Shown here piece after piece: positions 37,793-46,799 of a stretch of DNA of 64,000 nt (within the stretch, counting starts at the first letter, position 1; each line of letters opens with the position of its first letter). The translations under genes were made by a program, and so were the position numbers. Under the pieces are notes generated by a model that saw only the letters and a program-made list of their open reading frames with translations, made no database searches and was not told where the DNA came from. Origin of the DNA: a virus; IMG/VR virus record IMGVR_UViG_3300031997_000001, positions 1-64,000 of that record. One strand, given 5' to 3'.

Positions 37793-38603
37793 GAGTCTTC
37801 CTGCGAATGGAAACGAGCGTCGTGTCATCGGTCATCGGACCGTGTTCCTGGGACGTTATCTGCTTCGCCCAATCGATATGCGAGGCGCTTCGATTGATGA
37901 GATTCAGGCGATGCTGGATCGCAAAGGGATTCCTGAAGAAGAGGTCCCGCTCCCAGAATTGGCTGATGGGACCGACCTTCTCGTCCTTGCCTGGGATGTT
38001 CTTATCGGCAGCGGCGATAAGGTCGGCAAGGCCATCGCTGCCGATGACGAGCGAATTGACCTCGCAGGTCGGCCTCCACCGTACGGACATTAGGCTTGGC
38101 ATCCTCGAGGGATTGAGAATCCCGTAGGACAGATAGTCTGGCTTGTTGTCCTTTGCCGTCTTGTGAGATACTTCGCCGTTTATGATGGACACGCCGTCGC
38201 CCGCTATTGCGATGCAAGTGTAGTCCCTTGTCATGATCGCAGCGACTACGGTGAATAGGAAGTATTCGCAAATGATGGTTGACTTCAATGCCGGATCCCT
38301 GACCATAAGGTCAGCTATGCGTCCAATCCAGGCTGTGAGATCGCGTGCGACTCCGTCAAGGCAATAGTGTGTCTGTACTATCGAGTTCGTCTTGCAGGCG
38401 CTAAGAAGACTGTTAGCCACCAGACGACAGCCGATTTGGGCACCCACCTCGCTGTGCTTCTCACTTCCACAACCATCGCAGACGACGGCGACGAGGGTAT
38501 TTTCATCGCTGTCGAAGCAGAAGGCGTCCTGGGTGTTCATCAGCGAATGCCTATGATCCCGGCCAGCAATGCTGCCTCCGGCAATCTCGAAGACGTTGCG
38601 CAT
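37785..38603 (-). CDS. PP2C-type protein phosphatase
   Basis: 272 residues. Metal-site motifs: NTQDAFCFD, VAVVCDGCGSEKHSEVGAQ (VCDGxG), VAAIMTRDY, VIGSDGLADL (SDG) and TDDTTLVSI. The catalytic site looks complete. Removes phosphate from Ser/Thr and should counter the neighbouring kinase. PP2C, kinase and vWA together form the TerY-P arrangement. Confidence 0.88.
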   Translation of the reverse strand: MRNVFEIAGGSIAGRDHRHSLMNTQDAFCFDSDENTLVAVVCDGCGSEKHSEVGAQIGCRLVANSLLSACKTNSIVQTHYCLDGVARDLTAWIGRIADLMVRDPALKSTIICEYFLFTVVAAIMTRDYTCIAIAGDGVSIINGEVSHKTAKDNKPDYLSYGILNPSRMPSLMSVRWRPTCEVNSLVIGSDGLADLIAAADKNIPGKDEKVGPISQFWERDLFFRNPFAIQHRLNLINRSASHIDWAKQITSQEHGPMTDDTTLVSIRRKTHA

Positions 38604-38616
38604 CTGGCCTCCAGGA

Positions 38617-38886
38617 TCAAGAATCTCTTACTAAAGCTGTCTTTTGAGCAACCGACAGCACGATTCCCAGATATTCCTGGGCGAAAAAGGCGATGGCTTC
38701 CCCTGGCTTCTGGTTGTTCTTACGCGCGAAGGTGTTGATGAATGCCCAGACACCTTCGGGAAGCCCGATGTTCACCTCCTGTTCCACGATACGCGCATCA
38801 CGCCAGAATTCAGGATGCCGCTCCAGTAGCTGAAGCATCCTGCGACGTACGCCCCTGTGCGGAACAGATTTCGTACGCGTAGTCAT
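38617..38886 (-). CDS. hypothetical protein
   Basis: 89 residues from ATG 38886. Basic N-terminus (MTTRTKSVPHRGVRRRM) then helices. First gene of the cluster downstream of the 38950 promoter, so it might be a regulator, but no HTH is clear. Confidence 0.55.
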   Translation of the reverse strand: MTTRTKSVPHRGVRRRMLQLLERHPEFWRDARIVEQEVNIGLPEGVWAFINTFARKNNQKPGEAIAFFAQEYLGIVLSVAQKTALVRDS

Positions 38887-38949
38887 AAGGCCCCCAGCAA
38901 ATTCCACGGAACTTGGCCCTCCCAGGCCACGAATCCCATTTCCACCCCA

Positions 38950-38979
38950 ATTAAAATACATCTAGAATATTCCTGTCAA
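38950..38979 (-). promoter_or_regulatory. promoter TTGACA-N18-TTTAAT for the signalling cluster
   Basis: -35 TTGACA (38979-38974), 18 nt, -10 TTTAAT (38955-38950), preceded by AAATAA. Drives the minus-strand cluster that includes phosphatase and kinase. Confidence 0.75.
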
Positions 38980-39003
38980 TTATTTAACATTCCTTCCACA
39001 TCC

Positions 39004-39045
39004 CGCTAACATCTGACTAACATACAACGTTAGCGGCTAACATTG
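39004..39045. promoter_or_regulatory. inverted/direct repeats in a divergent promoter region
   Basis: CCGCTAAC and GTTAGCGG form an 8-bp inverted repeat, and CTAACAT recurs three times between the cluster promoter and the + reductase gene. Likely an operator shared by the two directions. Confidence 0.5.
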
Positions 39046-39064
39046 GCAATGTCAAAAGTAGGAT

Positions 39065-39952
39065 ATGCAGGAAAGGCAGCTCGGGAAGACGGGCTACAAG
39101 CCTAAAATCATCTCCTTGGGTGGTGAATCCCTATTAAAAGGCTCGAGCCCCGAGGAGCATGCGGAAGCTCGGAAGCTCATTCATCGAGCCCTGGACCTTG
39201 GGGTAAACTACGTCGATACAGCCCCCACATACGATGACTCTGAGATGAGGATCGGTGAGGTCATCGCAGATGGGCGCAGGGATGAATTCTACCTGGCCAC
39301 GAAGACGGATAAGCGGACGGCAAGAGACGCATTCGTCCAGCTGACGGATTCCTTGAGGCGACTTCAGACGGACAGGCTGGATTGCTGGCAACTCCATCAC
39401 CTGGATGAGTTCTCAGAGTTGGACGAGATTTTCGGCCCTGGTGGCGCCATCGAGGCCGTGGACAGGGCAAAGAAGTCCGGCATCATAAGGTTCGCCGGCA
39501 TTACGGGCCATTCAGACCCTGCCGTCCTGGAAGAGGCACTTAAGCGGTATCCGTTCGACCAGGTCCTGATGGCCCTGAACGCGGCTGATAAGCACATAAA
39601 CTCGTTCCAGGAGACGCTCTTACCTCTCTGCGTCAAGATGGGAGTCGGCATCGTCGCCATGAAGACCTTTAGCCGCGGAGCCATGTTTGCGGCTCCGCTG
39701 ACCGCGGAGGACTGCCTTAGATGGGTCATGGGTCTTCCCGTTTCCACTATTATCACTGGCGTCTCGAATGTCGAGCAGCTAGAGAGGAATATCTCCATCG
39801 GGGACATGCCTCCCATGGAGAAAGAAGAGATGGCCAGCTTTGAGGCTGCCTGTGAGCCGCATGCCGCAGAGATGTTATTCTTCAGGAAGGATGGGAGCGC
39901 TAACTGGGATGCGTACAAAGATATTCATGTCCTGCCGCAGCAGGTCTTATGA
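39065..39952 (+). CDS. aldo/keto reductase
   Basis: 295 residues, normal for the family. TIM barrel with the catalytic set: Asp in NYVDTAPTYDDSEMRIG, Tyr of the same segment, Lys in YLATKTDKR, His in QLHHLDE. The C-terminal GVSNVEQLERN segment binds NADPH. Substrate unknown; could reduce a keto-sugar such as the GDP-4-keto product of the dehydratase at 2620, but this is only a guess. Confidence 0.9.
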   Translation: MQERQLGKTGYKPKIISLGGESLLKGSSPEEHAEARKLIHRALDLGVNYVDTAPTYDDSEMRIGEVIADGRRDEFYLATKTDKRTARDAFVQLTDSLRRLQTDRLDCWQLHHLDEFSELDEIFGPGGAIEAVDRAKKSGIIRFAGITGHSDPAVLEEALKRYPFDQVLMALNAADKHINSFQETLLPLCVKMGVGIVAMKTFSRGAMFAAPLTAEDCLRWVMGLPVSTIITGVSNVEQLERNISIGDMPPMEKEEMASFEAACEPHAAEMLFFRKDGSANWDAYKDIHVLPQQVL

Positions 39953-39959
39953 GGTCGCC

Positions 39960-41807
39960 ATGAACCGCTTCCAGAAAGACCTGGATCTCATCCTGACGGT
40001 CATGTCCGAGGCTGCGGATCCCCCCGAGGCCGGCCTTGCGGGCCCTGAAGCCCTTATCGCCGCCGCGGCAAAGAGGCCCCTCGCCGACCGCCTGGATCCG
40101 GACGATCCGAAGGCCCTCAAAAAGACTGTAGAAACATTTAATTACCCTGACTGGGTGGATTTCAAGAAGCCTGACATGCCGAAGGCCTGGCGCGCTAGGC
40201 CCGGTTTCATGAGAGGCATAGAAGTCAGCAGAGAGAAGGCGAAAGAGTACAAGGACGAATCCGTACGGGAGATGGGTGGAGTTTCCTCTACGGAGAAGGT
40301 CATCACGCTGAAGAATGGAAAGCAGATCTTTGGAAAGGTCACTGCTGAGGGCGATAATTATATCGTCGAAACGAACAAGGGCGACATCAAGATTCCCAAG
40401 AGTAAGGTCTTCTCGGTTGAGGGGAAGAAGGCCCTGGACCATTTGACGGGGAAGTATCGGGAAACGCTTTCTAAGATCACGTTGCCCCTGGAACATGGCT
40501 GGACGGAAAAAGAAATCCTATATGCCATGTGGAACTCGATCCTCAACAAGGCTGCCTGGTTTACGAAGTATAAGGGGAAATGGGACAAGGGTCTCACGTT
40601 CGACGACGCTGTCCAGGTTGCGGGGCTTGCACTGCTGGATGCCATAAGAACTGACGTCGGCGGAGCCCCGTTCTCCGTCCACGCAGCGACGCACATGAAT
40701 AAATATCTGACTAAGAGAGCCAAGAAGGAGCGGGAAATCCAGAAGAAGGAAGGTATTTCTTACGATCAGCCGGTGCAGGGTGCCGCAGGCGAAGAGAAGA
40801 ACCCTCTGCTCGACCTCCTGGCCGGGACCGGCGTCGACGAGATTATCAAACAGGGCCTCTGGGACCAGGTCTGGGCAGTCTTCGAGAAGTCCAAGCTGTC
40901 CAATCTGGAAAGGGACATTGCTGTCAGGTTGCTGGGCATCGGAATGGATTCCGGCGAGCGCTGGACGCCTCTTGATAAGGTGATCCTGAAAGCTAAGTCC
41001 GCGAACGTCGAAGGGGAGACTTTAGAAGGAAGGCATATCCGTACTGGCGGCACTGCTACAAGGCCGACGGTGACCCTCAGAATGGCGGATGGAAAAGAGA
41101 AGACGATCTCCAAGAGCGACATAGATAAGATAAATCCGGATCTCCCTAGCGGCACCGCGCCTCAGGTTTTGGTCACCTTGCAAGATGGAGAGAAAGGGAT
41201 ATTCATCCGTAATAGTGGTCACAAAGTCGTCCTTTCGATGGCAGATGATTCGGAGAGGACGGTCGCCAAGAGTGATATAAAGGAGATAAACAAACTTCCA
41301 GTTTCAGGTGGCGCTCCGTCCCTGCTCAGGGTCATCTTGCAGGACGGAAGGGTTATTCTGGGCAGAAAGGCTGGCGTCGAAACGAAAGGTAACACGCAGA
41401 TCCTCATCATGAGGACCATGGGCGGTGAGGAAGTACGCATTCCTAAGGATGACATTGCGAAGCTTCCCGATGGCGCGCTTATGTCCTGGCAGGTTCCTGG
41501 TGAGACTTCGGGGATGTGGCATAATCCTGACGTTCATAGGCGAGCTGTCGGGCGCCCATCAGAGCCGAAGCCCATGCGAGAGATCGAAATCGCCAAGGAG
41601 CTGGGTGTCGATGAGAGCACGATTAAGTCTGCAAAGAAGGGCATTAAGACGAAGTTCACAGAGGCACTCAAGGCCATCGGATACAAGCCTGGTGAAGGAA
41701 TCGTAGGGAAAGTGAAGGCATCGCCGGGCTGGTCGCCTACGGAGTCCGTCGAGCCCAAAGTCTCCCTGAACGAGTGGAAGCGCCAGATGGGCCTCCGGAT
41801 CCTATGA
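39960..41807 (+). CDS. divergent sigma70-like factor with SH3-like repeats
   Basis: 615 residues from ATG 39960. Region-2-like segment at about 220-275 (FDDAVQVAGLALLDAIR, PFSVHAATHMNKYLTKRAKKERE) resembles sigma regions 2.1-2.3. A region-4-like HTH lies at about 535-565 (EIEIAKELGVDESTIKSAKKGI). Four small strand repeats of the form V-LxxG-x-G...I-xSDI occur at about 110, 360, 400 and 455, probably SH3/KOW-like. May redirect host RNA polymerase to phage promoters such as TTGAC-TTTAAT. Homology is remote and needs profile search. Confidence 0.6.
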   Translation: MNRFQKDLDLILTVMSEAADPPEAGLAGPEALIAAAAKRPLADRLDPDDPKALKKTVETFNYPDWVDFKKPDMPKAWRARPGFMRGIEVSREKAKEYKDESVREMGGVSSTEKVITLKNGKQIFGKVTAEGDNYIVETNKGDIKIPKSKVFSVEGKKALDHLTGKYRETLSKITLPLEHGWTEKEILYAMWNSILNKAAWFTKYKGKWDKGLTFDDAVQVAGLALLDAIRTDVGGAPFSVHAATHMNKYLTKRAKKEREIQKKEGISYDQPVQGAAGEEKNPLLDLLAGTGVDEIIKQGLWDQVWAVFEKSKLSNLERDIAVRLLGIGMDSGERWTPLDKVILKAKSANVEGETLEGRHIRTGGTATRPTVTLRMADGKEKTISKSDIDKINPDLPSGTAPQVLVTLQDGEKGIFIRNSGHKVVLSMADDSERTVAKSDIKEINKLPVSGGAPSLLRVILQDGRVILGRKAGVETKGNTQILIMRTMGGEEVRIPKDDIAKLPDGALMSWQVPGETSGMWHNPDVHRRAVGRPSEPKPMREIEIAKELGVDESTIKSAKKGIKTKFTEALKAIGYKPGEGIVGKVKASPGWSPTESVEPKVSLNEWKRQMGLRIL

Positions 41808-42217
41808 AGCTTCTTAGGCTTTCCGAGGCGCTGGATGAGACCGTCCCCACCGCGCTGGTCGCGCGTCCGCTCAACGTCACGCCTGTGAATCCGAGTACTC
41901 TGAAGCCGGCTGGCAGGCCCATGAACAAGCCGCTTGCGCCCGGCCATTCCGTCGTAATCATCGGGCGAGAGAGACTACATGACGTGAGAACGCTGGCGGC
42001 GGGGGACGAGCAGGCTATCGGAGAGATTGTCTGGCTTGCTCCGACCGGAGGAGGCCAGATCTTCTCTTTGGGAATTCCAACCGGCGATACCTACGAAGCT
42101 AATTTGACGGGGCTTGGAGAGCTTCCTTCCTGGAGCCTGCCTAAGGACATCCAGCAGGCTATCTCTGCGTTCAAGTCCGGGGCGCACCGGCGACTTATGC
42201 TTCCTCCCCGTCGCTGA
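41804..42217 (+). CDS. hypothetical protein
   Basis: 137 residues; ATGA overlap with the sigma-like gene. N-terminal 45 residues Pro/Thr-rich; then GHSVVIIGRERLHDVRTL in an alpha/beta region. Convergent overlap of 23 nt with the next gene. No family recognised. Confidence 0.6.
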   Translation: MKLLRLSEALDETVPTALVARPLNVTPVNPSTLKPAGRPMNKPLAPGHSVVIIGRERLHDVRTLAAGDEQAIGEIVWLAPTGGGQIFSLGIPTGDTYEANLTGLGELPSWSLPKDIQQAISAFKSGAHRRLMLPPRR

Positions 42218-42638
42218 ACCTCGCCTTCGACACACTTCCTATGGGCGCTTTTGCTAGGGCACCTTGTGGGCCTGGTACCATTTCTGCCGTAAGCGCCACG
42301 ATACTATATGCGCAGGGACGGCAGACTAGCTTGTTAGACATCAAGATCGGCTTCACGGGGTCTTGGACCGTATCCCTGTCGCAGATGGCACATCTAGGCA
42401 CATCAGCCTTGTAGGCTTTGAGGGAGACGAGAGAAGCCCGGAGTCCGGTATGATGACCGCTCCTGTCCAGCTCGTATTCCACAGAATCGCCGGGTTTCAA
42501 GTTCTCGAACAGCTTCGGGTCTGGGGTGCCACTCATTGCCCTGCAGGCGGAGAAGTGGAAGAACACGTCCTGTCCGTCGTTCCCCGCTATAAAGCCGAAG
42601 CCGCGCTCTGAAACGAGCTTCTTGATGTTTCCTATCAT
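42195..42638 (-). CDS. cold-shock domain protein with zinc ribbon
   Basis: 147 residues from ATG 42638 (ATG 42650 possible). Cold-shock domain 1-80 with RNP1 RGFGFI and RNP2 VFFHFSA plus an insert; then CAICDRDT and CRPC as a four-Cys zinc site; acidic tail. Second CSD protein of the window. RNA binding likely. Confidence 0.82.
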   Translation of the reverse strand: MIGNIKKLVSERGFGFIAGNDGQDVFFHFSACRAMSGTPDPKLFENLKPGDSVEYELDRSGHHTGLRASLVSLKAYKADVPRCAICDRDTVQDPVKPILMSNKLVCRPCAYSIVALTAEMVPGPQGALAKAPIGSVSKARFSDGEEA

Positions 42639-42639
42639 T

Positions 42640-42984
42640 CTAGTCCCCATCTGGTTCTGATTCGGCTGACTCACGGCTCGCGAGAAGTTTCCGTAGCCTC
42701 CCTGCCTCTGCGAGGGCCCCATCGCGGGCCGTCGCGAGCTCGCCAAGCTCAGGCTGTACCGCAGGTGCTGACCTGTGTGCTCTTGATAGCTTGTGTTCCC
42801 TCGCATGTGCTTCCTTGTCTTGATAAGAGGAGATGATTGAAAAAGCGTGAAGTTCCGAGATGTGAAGTTGTTCTGAGATAACTTTAAGGGGGACTAGGCC
42901 GTGCGCACGGACGAAGCGAAGGACCTGTTCCTCGAGTTTCTTGGCCTGGCGCACATGCCGCGCCATATCGTAATTTGTGGGCAT
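42640..42984 (-). CDS. winged-helix/HTH-like protein
   Basis: 114 residues from ATG 42984. Residues 20-60 (EQVLRFVRAHGLVPLKVISEQLHISELHAFSII) look like a winged helix; C-terminal half is a charged coiled coil. Probable small regulator, divergent from the DHH gene and next to a palindromic site. Confidence 0.65.
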   Translation of the reverse strand: MPTNYDMARHVRQAKKLEEQVLRFVRAHGLVPLKVISEQLHISELHAFSIISSYQDKEAHAREHKLSRAHRSAPAVQPELGELATARDGALAEAGRLRKLLASRESAESEPDGD

Positions 42985-42986
42985 TG

Positions 42987-43010
42987 TATCTGAAATACAG
43001 TATTTTTGTT
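42987..43010. promoter_or_regulatory. palindromic site in a divergent promoter
   Basis: TGTAT-CTGA-AATACA lies a few nt upstream of the HTH gene, in AT-rich sequence shared with the DHH gene promoter. May be bound by the HTH protein itself. Confidence 0.45.
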
Positions 43011-43056
43011 CAGCCAAATATATTTGTGTTGCCTCCTGACGAGGGTGCCAAATCAG

Positions 43057-43884
43057 ATGAAGTGCTTCTACCATAAGGCCGACTCCGACGGGAAGTGCTC
43101 TGGCGCTATTGTCAAGATGGCCCATCCCGACGTTCAGCTAATCCCTTTCAATTATGGCGACAAGTTCCCCTGGGAATCCATCAAGCCTGGCGAGCCTGTG
43201 TTCATGGTCGACGTCAGCCTGCAGCCAGCGGAAATGGAAAGGCTTAGCGGGATTAGCGACCTCATCTGGATAGACCATCACACGTCGGCCATAAGTGCCA
43301 TAAACCCGGATATTGGCGGACTTAGGCGTGTCGGGTCGGCTGGCTGCGAGCTGACGTGGGAATTCCTAAACGGCTCGGAAGAGGTTCCCCTTGCCGTGAC
43401 CTATATCGGGAGGTACGACGTCTGGGACAAGTCTGATGAGAAGCTCTGGAAGGAGAAGCTCGTACCCCTAACGATGGGCCTGCGGGGGCAAAACGTAAGC
43501 CCGGACAACCTCCTGTTCTGGGAGAATCTGTTTAGCAAACCGGAGATCATAGAAAAGCTCATCCAGGCCGGCAAGGTCATCCTGGGATATCAAAAGGAAC
43601 AGAGCAAGTCGCACGGCGATGAGTCCTACTATGAAGGGACGTTTGCCGGCAAGAAAGCCATCTTCGGGAATACTGGTCGCGGCAGCGAGAGCTTTGAGGG
43701 CTTCTTCGATCCGGCCAAGCACGACATCATGGTATCCTATTCACACACGAAGGATAAGCAGTGGAGAGTCAGCCTTTATTCTACGAAGGTCGACGTCGCT
43801 GAACTCGCCAAGAAATATGGTGGCGGGGGCCACAAAGGAGCCTCCGGCTTTATCGCGAAGGATCTTTCATTCATAGACTCATAG
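43057..43884 (+). CDS. DHH-family phosphoesterase
   Basis: 275 residues. DHH motif LIWIDHHTSAIS at about residue 72; metal-binding Asp in KADSDGKCSGAI and FMVDVSL; DHHA1 motif GGGGHKGASGF near the C-terminus. Matches oligoribonuclease/nanoRNase and cyclic-nucleotide phosphodiesterase types. Could recycle short RNAs or cleave cyclic-nucleotide alarms used by host defence. Confidence 0.87.
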   Translation: MKCFYHKADSDGKCSGAIVKMAHPDVQLIPFNYGDKFPWESIKPGEPVFMVDVSLQPAEMERLSGISDLIWIDHHTSAISAINPDIGGLRRVGSAGCELTWEFLNGSEEVPLAVTYIGRYDVWDKSDEKLWKEKLVPLTMGLRGQNVSPDNLLFWENLFSKPEIIEKLIQAGKVILGYQKEQSKSHGDESYYEGTFAGKKAIFGNTGRGSESFEGFFDPAKHDIMVSYSHTKDKQWRVSLYSTKVDVAELAKKYGGGGHKGASGFIAKDLSFIDS

Positions 43885-43887
43885 ACC

Positions 43888-44064
43888 ATGAAACTCAGCA
43901 CGCTTTATGAGGACGGACACTGGAGGCCTATTAGCGGCTATCCGGGCAGCATGGTAAAGAAAAAGAAGCTTAAGGGAAGGAAGAGAAGGGACGAGATGTC
44001 GTTCATCGCGCATCCAGGGACCGCGAGGAGGTTCAGGCGTTGGGGTAAGAAGGCTAAGAAGTAG
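43888..44064 (+). CDS. small basic protein
   Basis: 58 residues from ATG 43888, 4 nt after the DHH stop. Very Lys/Arg-rich (KKKKLKGRKRR, RRFRRWGKKAKK). Likely binds nucleic acid. Confidence 0.55.
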   Translation: MKLSTLYEDGHWRPISGYPGSMVKKKKLKGRKRRDEMSFIAHPGTARRFRRWGKKAKK

Positions 44065-44236
44065 CAGATTTGAGCGGATGCGAGAAACTTATCTTGTAGA
44101 CTCTTGTGTCGCTGCTATCGCTGTTATTCTTATCCCTACATCTTGCACAGAGGCGATTGCCCGGCCATGTGGAAATCATTGGTTGCCCGCATCTCAGACA
44201 GTCGCACTTCTTGCCTTCCTGTCTGCAAAAAGCCAT
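44054..44236 (-). CDS. small zinc-ribbon protein
   Basis: 60 residues, CDCLRCGQP and CARCRDKN, four Cys. Overlaps the convergent small basic gene by 11 nt. Confidence 0.5.
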   Translation of the reverse strand: MAFCRQEGKKCDCLRCGQPMISTWPGNRLCARCRDKNNSDSSDTRVYKISFSHPLKSATS

Positions 44237-44280
44237 GGTTCATCCCCCATAGCTAATGGTCCCTATAAAATACATTTGCC

Positions 44281-44472
44281 ATGAATATCTGGGTCAGCGA
44301 TAAGAGAGACATGACTGCGGTACCGAAGGGAAGGGATAGCACCAAACCCACGGCTATCCTGAAGCCACCCGATCGCACGTATTTCAAAGTTGGAGACTTC
44401 TACATCGGCTGGGAAGACCTCACCGCGCAAGACTTCCTCAACGACAATAGCATGTCCAGGATGCAATCATGA
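44281..44472 (+). CDS. small hypothetical protein
   Basis: 63 residues, divergent from the previous gene, with AT-rich sequence upstream. Ends by overlapping the next ATG (44469). Confidence 0.5.
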   Translation: MNIWVSDKRDMTAVPKGRDSTKPTAILKPPDRTYFKVGDFYIGWEDLTAQDFLNDNSMSRMQS

Positions 44473-45035
44473 CCAAGATGAAGCAAGTGTTCGACATGGA
44501 GAAATTCTATGTCGACGAGGCTTGTTTCTCCTATGAAGGGAAGGACTCGGCAGTAAATTTTCAGCTCTGGAAGTTTATTGCCGAGGCGAATCGCATCCGG
44601 GAGGAGTGTCGGGACTTCTTGGAAGGCGTCGGCGTCAAGAAGAACCTGTCGCAGAGGACGTCGTCTGCGCTTAACTGGTTGAGGGTTCGCGGATTCGTGA
44701 GGTCTACCCGCGACATAGTCAGGAAGGAGATCGCCAAACAGGTGCCTCAGAAGATCAAGGCGCCGCACAGGACGACGTCCATGCCGCGGTTAGATGATGG
44801 AAGCGTCGATTTCGAATCCTTCAACGAGATGCTCCACGAGAGGGGCAGGATAACGGTGGGTTTGGCCAGCCTGGTTCCACCAAAGCAATTCGTGGAAACG
44901 CACGTCAAGACGAATCCACACCATAGGGAAGGCCAGATTTTGGTAGCCGCCAGGAGCACGGGGCAGGCGAGGTGGGAGCAGGTCCGGGACGTCATTCACA
45001 AGGAATTTCAGACGCTCTGCGACTGCAAAGTCTAG
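44469..45035 (+). CDS. hypothetical protein
   Basis: 188 residues, helical N-terminal half (VNFQLWKFIAEANRIREECRDFLEG), basic middle, then a second domain. No motif recognised. Confidence 0.65.
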   Translation: MTKMKQVFDMEKFYVDEACFSYEGKDSAVNFQLWKFIAEANRIREECRDFLEGVGVKKNLSQRTSSALNWLRVRGFVRSTRDIVRKEIAKQVPQKIKAPHRTTSMPRLDDGSVDFESFNEMLHERGRITVGLASLVPPKQFVETHVKTNPHHREGQILVAARSTGQARWEQVRDVIHKEFQTLCDCKV

Positions 45036-45415
45036 ATGGAAGTGATGACCACATCGTTAATGTCGAATTTCACGCCAGGCCTCTTCGTCCACGCATATCC
45101 GCCGCCCGTCTCATAAGTTGACGCTGGGATGTCCACTACATATTTCTCCGCTCCGAGAGACGCGACGACGGCTGCGTGGTCATCACCCTCCCAGCCATAA
45201 TCGTCGAGTTCGACGTCTTGCACGCCCTGGGCAATGATCCCTGAGATTTCCTCTGCGACTTTGTCGCATATTCCACCGGATCCCACATCGGGATCGCCAT
45301 CATCAGACGGATCCCATTCGTCATAGGCCTTCTGCGCTGCCTGGATCATCTGTGGGCGCAGACGAAGCAGGGCTTGATAAAGCCTGCCGGGACCTTCCAG
45401 GAGGGAAAGTTTCAT
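45032..45415 (-). CDS. conserved-looking hypothetical protein
   Basis: 127 residues. Central segment GGICDKVAEEISGII, then DVELDDYGWEGDDHAAVV and ASTYETGGGYAWTK; this order looks like a compact conserved domain seen in phages, function unknown. Start overlaps the nucleotidyltransferase stop by 4 nt. Confidence 0.68.
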   Translation of the reverse strand: MKLSLLEGPGRLYQALLRLRPQMIQAAQKAYDEWDPSDDGDPDVGSGGICDKVAEEISGIIAQGVQDVELDDYGWEGDDHAAVVASLGAEKYVVDIPASTYETGGGYAWTKRPGVKFDINDVVITSI

Positions 45416-46359
45416 AGTTCCTCGAGCTTGGCGTCAAGCTTGTCCTTGATGGACTGCTGGAGCGTCGTCGAGACGACCTTGGACATGTCCTTGATGTCCG
45501 CGTGGGAGAGCTCGCCCCTCTCCTTCTTGAACTTCTTGAGCGCCTTCAGAAGCTCCATGTAGGAATACCGCTCCAGGAGCTTGTAGACGACGTTCGCGTC
45601 GCCTTTCGAAGAAAGCTCGCGTGCCCTATTCAAGTTTCCTTGCTTGATCTGCTGGATGTAGGCCATCGTCCTGTTGTACTTGAGCGCCTTGTATTGTGCG
45701 ACCATCGCGTCGACGATCTCGTTGACCTCCCGCAGCTTCAGTTCCAGTTCGTTCTCCAGGAGGGAGATCTCAGAAAGGGGAGCATCTTTCAGGGCTGACT
45801 TCAGTTCTACGTAGTCGACCAGGCCGCGGTAAAGATCCGCCTTCTCTACGTCCAGCTTCGCAACGACCTTCTTGAAGATATTATAGTAATCCCGGATGTT
45901 CACACGCTCCATTGGCGTGTACTTCTTCCACTTGTCGTTGAGGACGTCATAGACCGATTCGGCCGCCGCGAAGTCGTCATCCTTCTTATGGATGAAGAAG
46001 TTGACGGGTCTTTGCGTATCCGGGATAGGCCTATGGCTGGCGGCTTCGGACCGCTTCTTGTAACGCTCGAACTCCGGAGATTCTGGATTGAGAGGGGTAA
46101 TGAGATGGATGTCGACGTCCGTCGTCGGATTGTAGAGATGACTTGCCGTGCTCCCGACGAGGGCTACCTTCTTGACGAGCTCGCGGGGAATGAAGTCGAA
46201 GAGGCGTCGGAGGATCTCGTCCCGGACCGTCGGCTTGAGCCTATAGAAGGGTCTATCCTTGTCCCAGACATCCAGGGGAAGCGTCTGCCGGTATACGTCG
46301 AGAATGCTCTCTGTGAGCTGGGGTTCGAGATGGGTGCTGAGCCTGGTTGCAAAATGCAT
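45412..46359 (-). CDS. nucleotidyltransferase (pol beta superfamily)
   Basis: 315 residues. VALVGSTASHLYNPTTDVDIHLI at about residue 68 is the GS-x-DxD signature. C-terminal 130 residues are long helices. Could add nucleotides to RNA, proteins or small molecules; the single domain and helical tail do not look like a CCA-adding enzyme, though some tRNAs here lack CCA. Confidence 0.78.
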   Translation of the reverse strand: MHFATRLSTHLEPQLTESILDVYRQTLPLDVWDKDRPFYRLKPTVRDEILRRLFDFIPRELVKKVALVGSTASHLYNPTTDVDIHLITPLNPESPEFERYKKRSEAASHRPIPDTQRPVNFFIHKKDDDFAAAESVYDVLNDKWKKYTPMERVNIRDYYNIFKKVVAKLDVEKADLYRGLVDYVELKSALKDAPLSEISLLENELELKLREVNEIVDAMVAQYKALKYNRTMAYIQQIKQGNLNRARELSSKGDANVVYKLLERYSYMELLKALKKFKKERGELSHADIKDMSKVVSTTLQQSIKDKLDAKLEEL

Positions 46360-46388
46360 GTTAGAATATCTTCGCTCGAAGATACATT

Positions 46389-46799
46389 ATGAAGCTCGAG
46401 GTATTGTATCTGTCCGAGGCGGTCAAGTACGCGCAGCGCTATAAGTTCTCCTATGGTTCCCATGGCCGCAGCCGGAAGCGGGTCCACGACGCCAGGCCGG
46501 TAGTCCTCGTCCTCGCCAAATGGACGCACCCCACGACGGGGAACAGGCTCGTAAGCGGCCTCCTCGATTCCGCCCTGGATGACGACGAGAGAGGCCTCAT
46601 AAGACAATATCTTGGACAGATTCAGAAGGAGGCCGCACGCGGGAAGTCCGGCATCCAGGCTCTCTGTAAAGGCCATGTGGAGGGAGCAGCCCCCGGCGAG
46701 TCCGAGCAGTTCAGAAGGATCTTCTACAAAGCCTACCGCAATTACCGCGAACCTCTCATGCGCGGCAAATCTTCTATAAGGCTCTCCTATCACATCTAG
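46389..46799 (+). CDS. hypothetical protein
   Basis: 136 residues, divergent from the nucleotidyltransferase. Arg/Lys-rich, alpha-helical C-terminal half with FRRIFYKAYRNYREPLMRG. No family recognised. Confidence 0.6.
   Translation: MKLEVLYLSEAVKYAQRYKFSYGSHGRSRKRVHDARPVVLVLAKWTHPTTGNRLVSGLLDSALDDDERGLIRQYLGQIQKEAARGKSGIQALCKGHVEGAAPGESEQFRRIFYKAYRNYREPLMRGKSSIRLSYHI

Noticed and set aside
45412-46359. CCA-adding enzyme
   Set aside because: The GS-x-DxD motif fits, but the head-neck-body layout and the basic motifs of tRNA nucleotidyltransferases are not visible.
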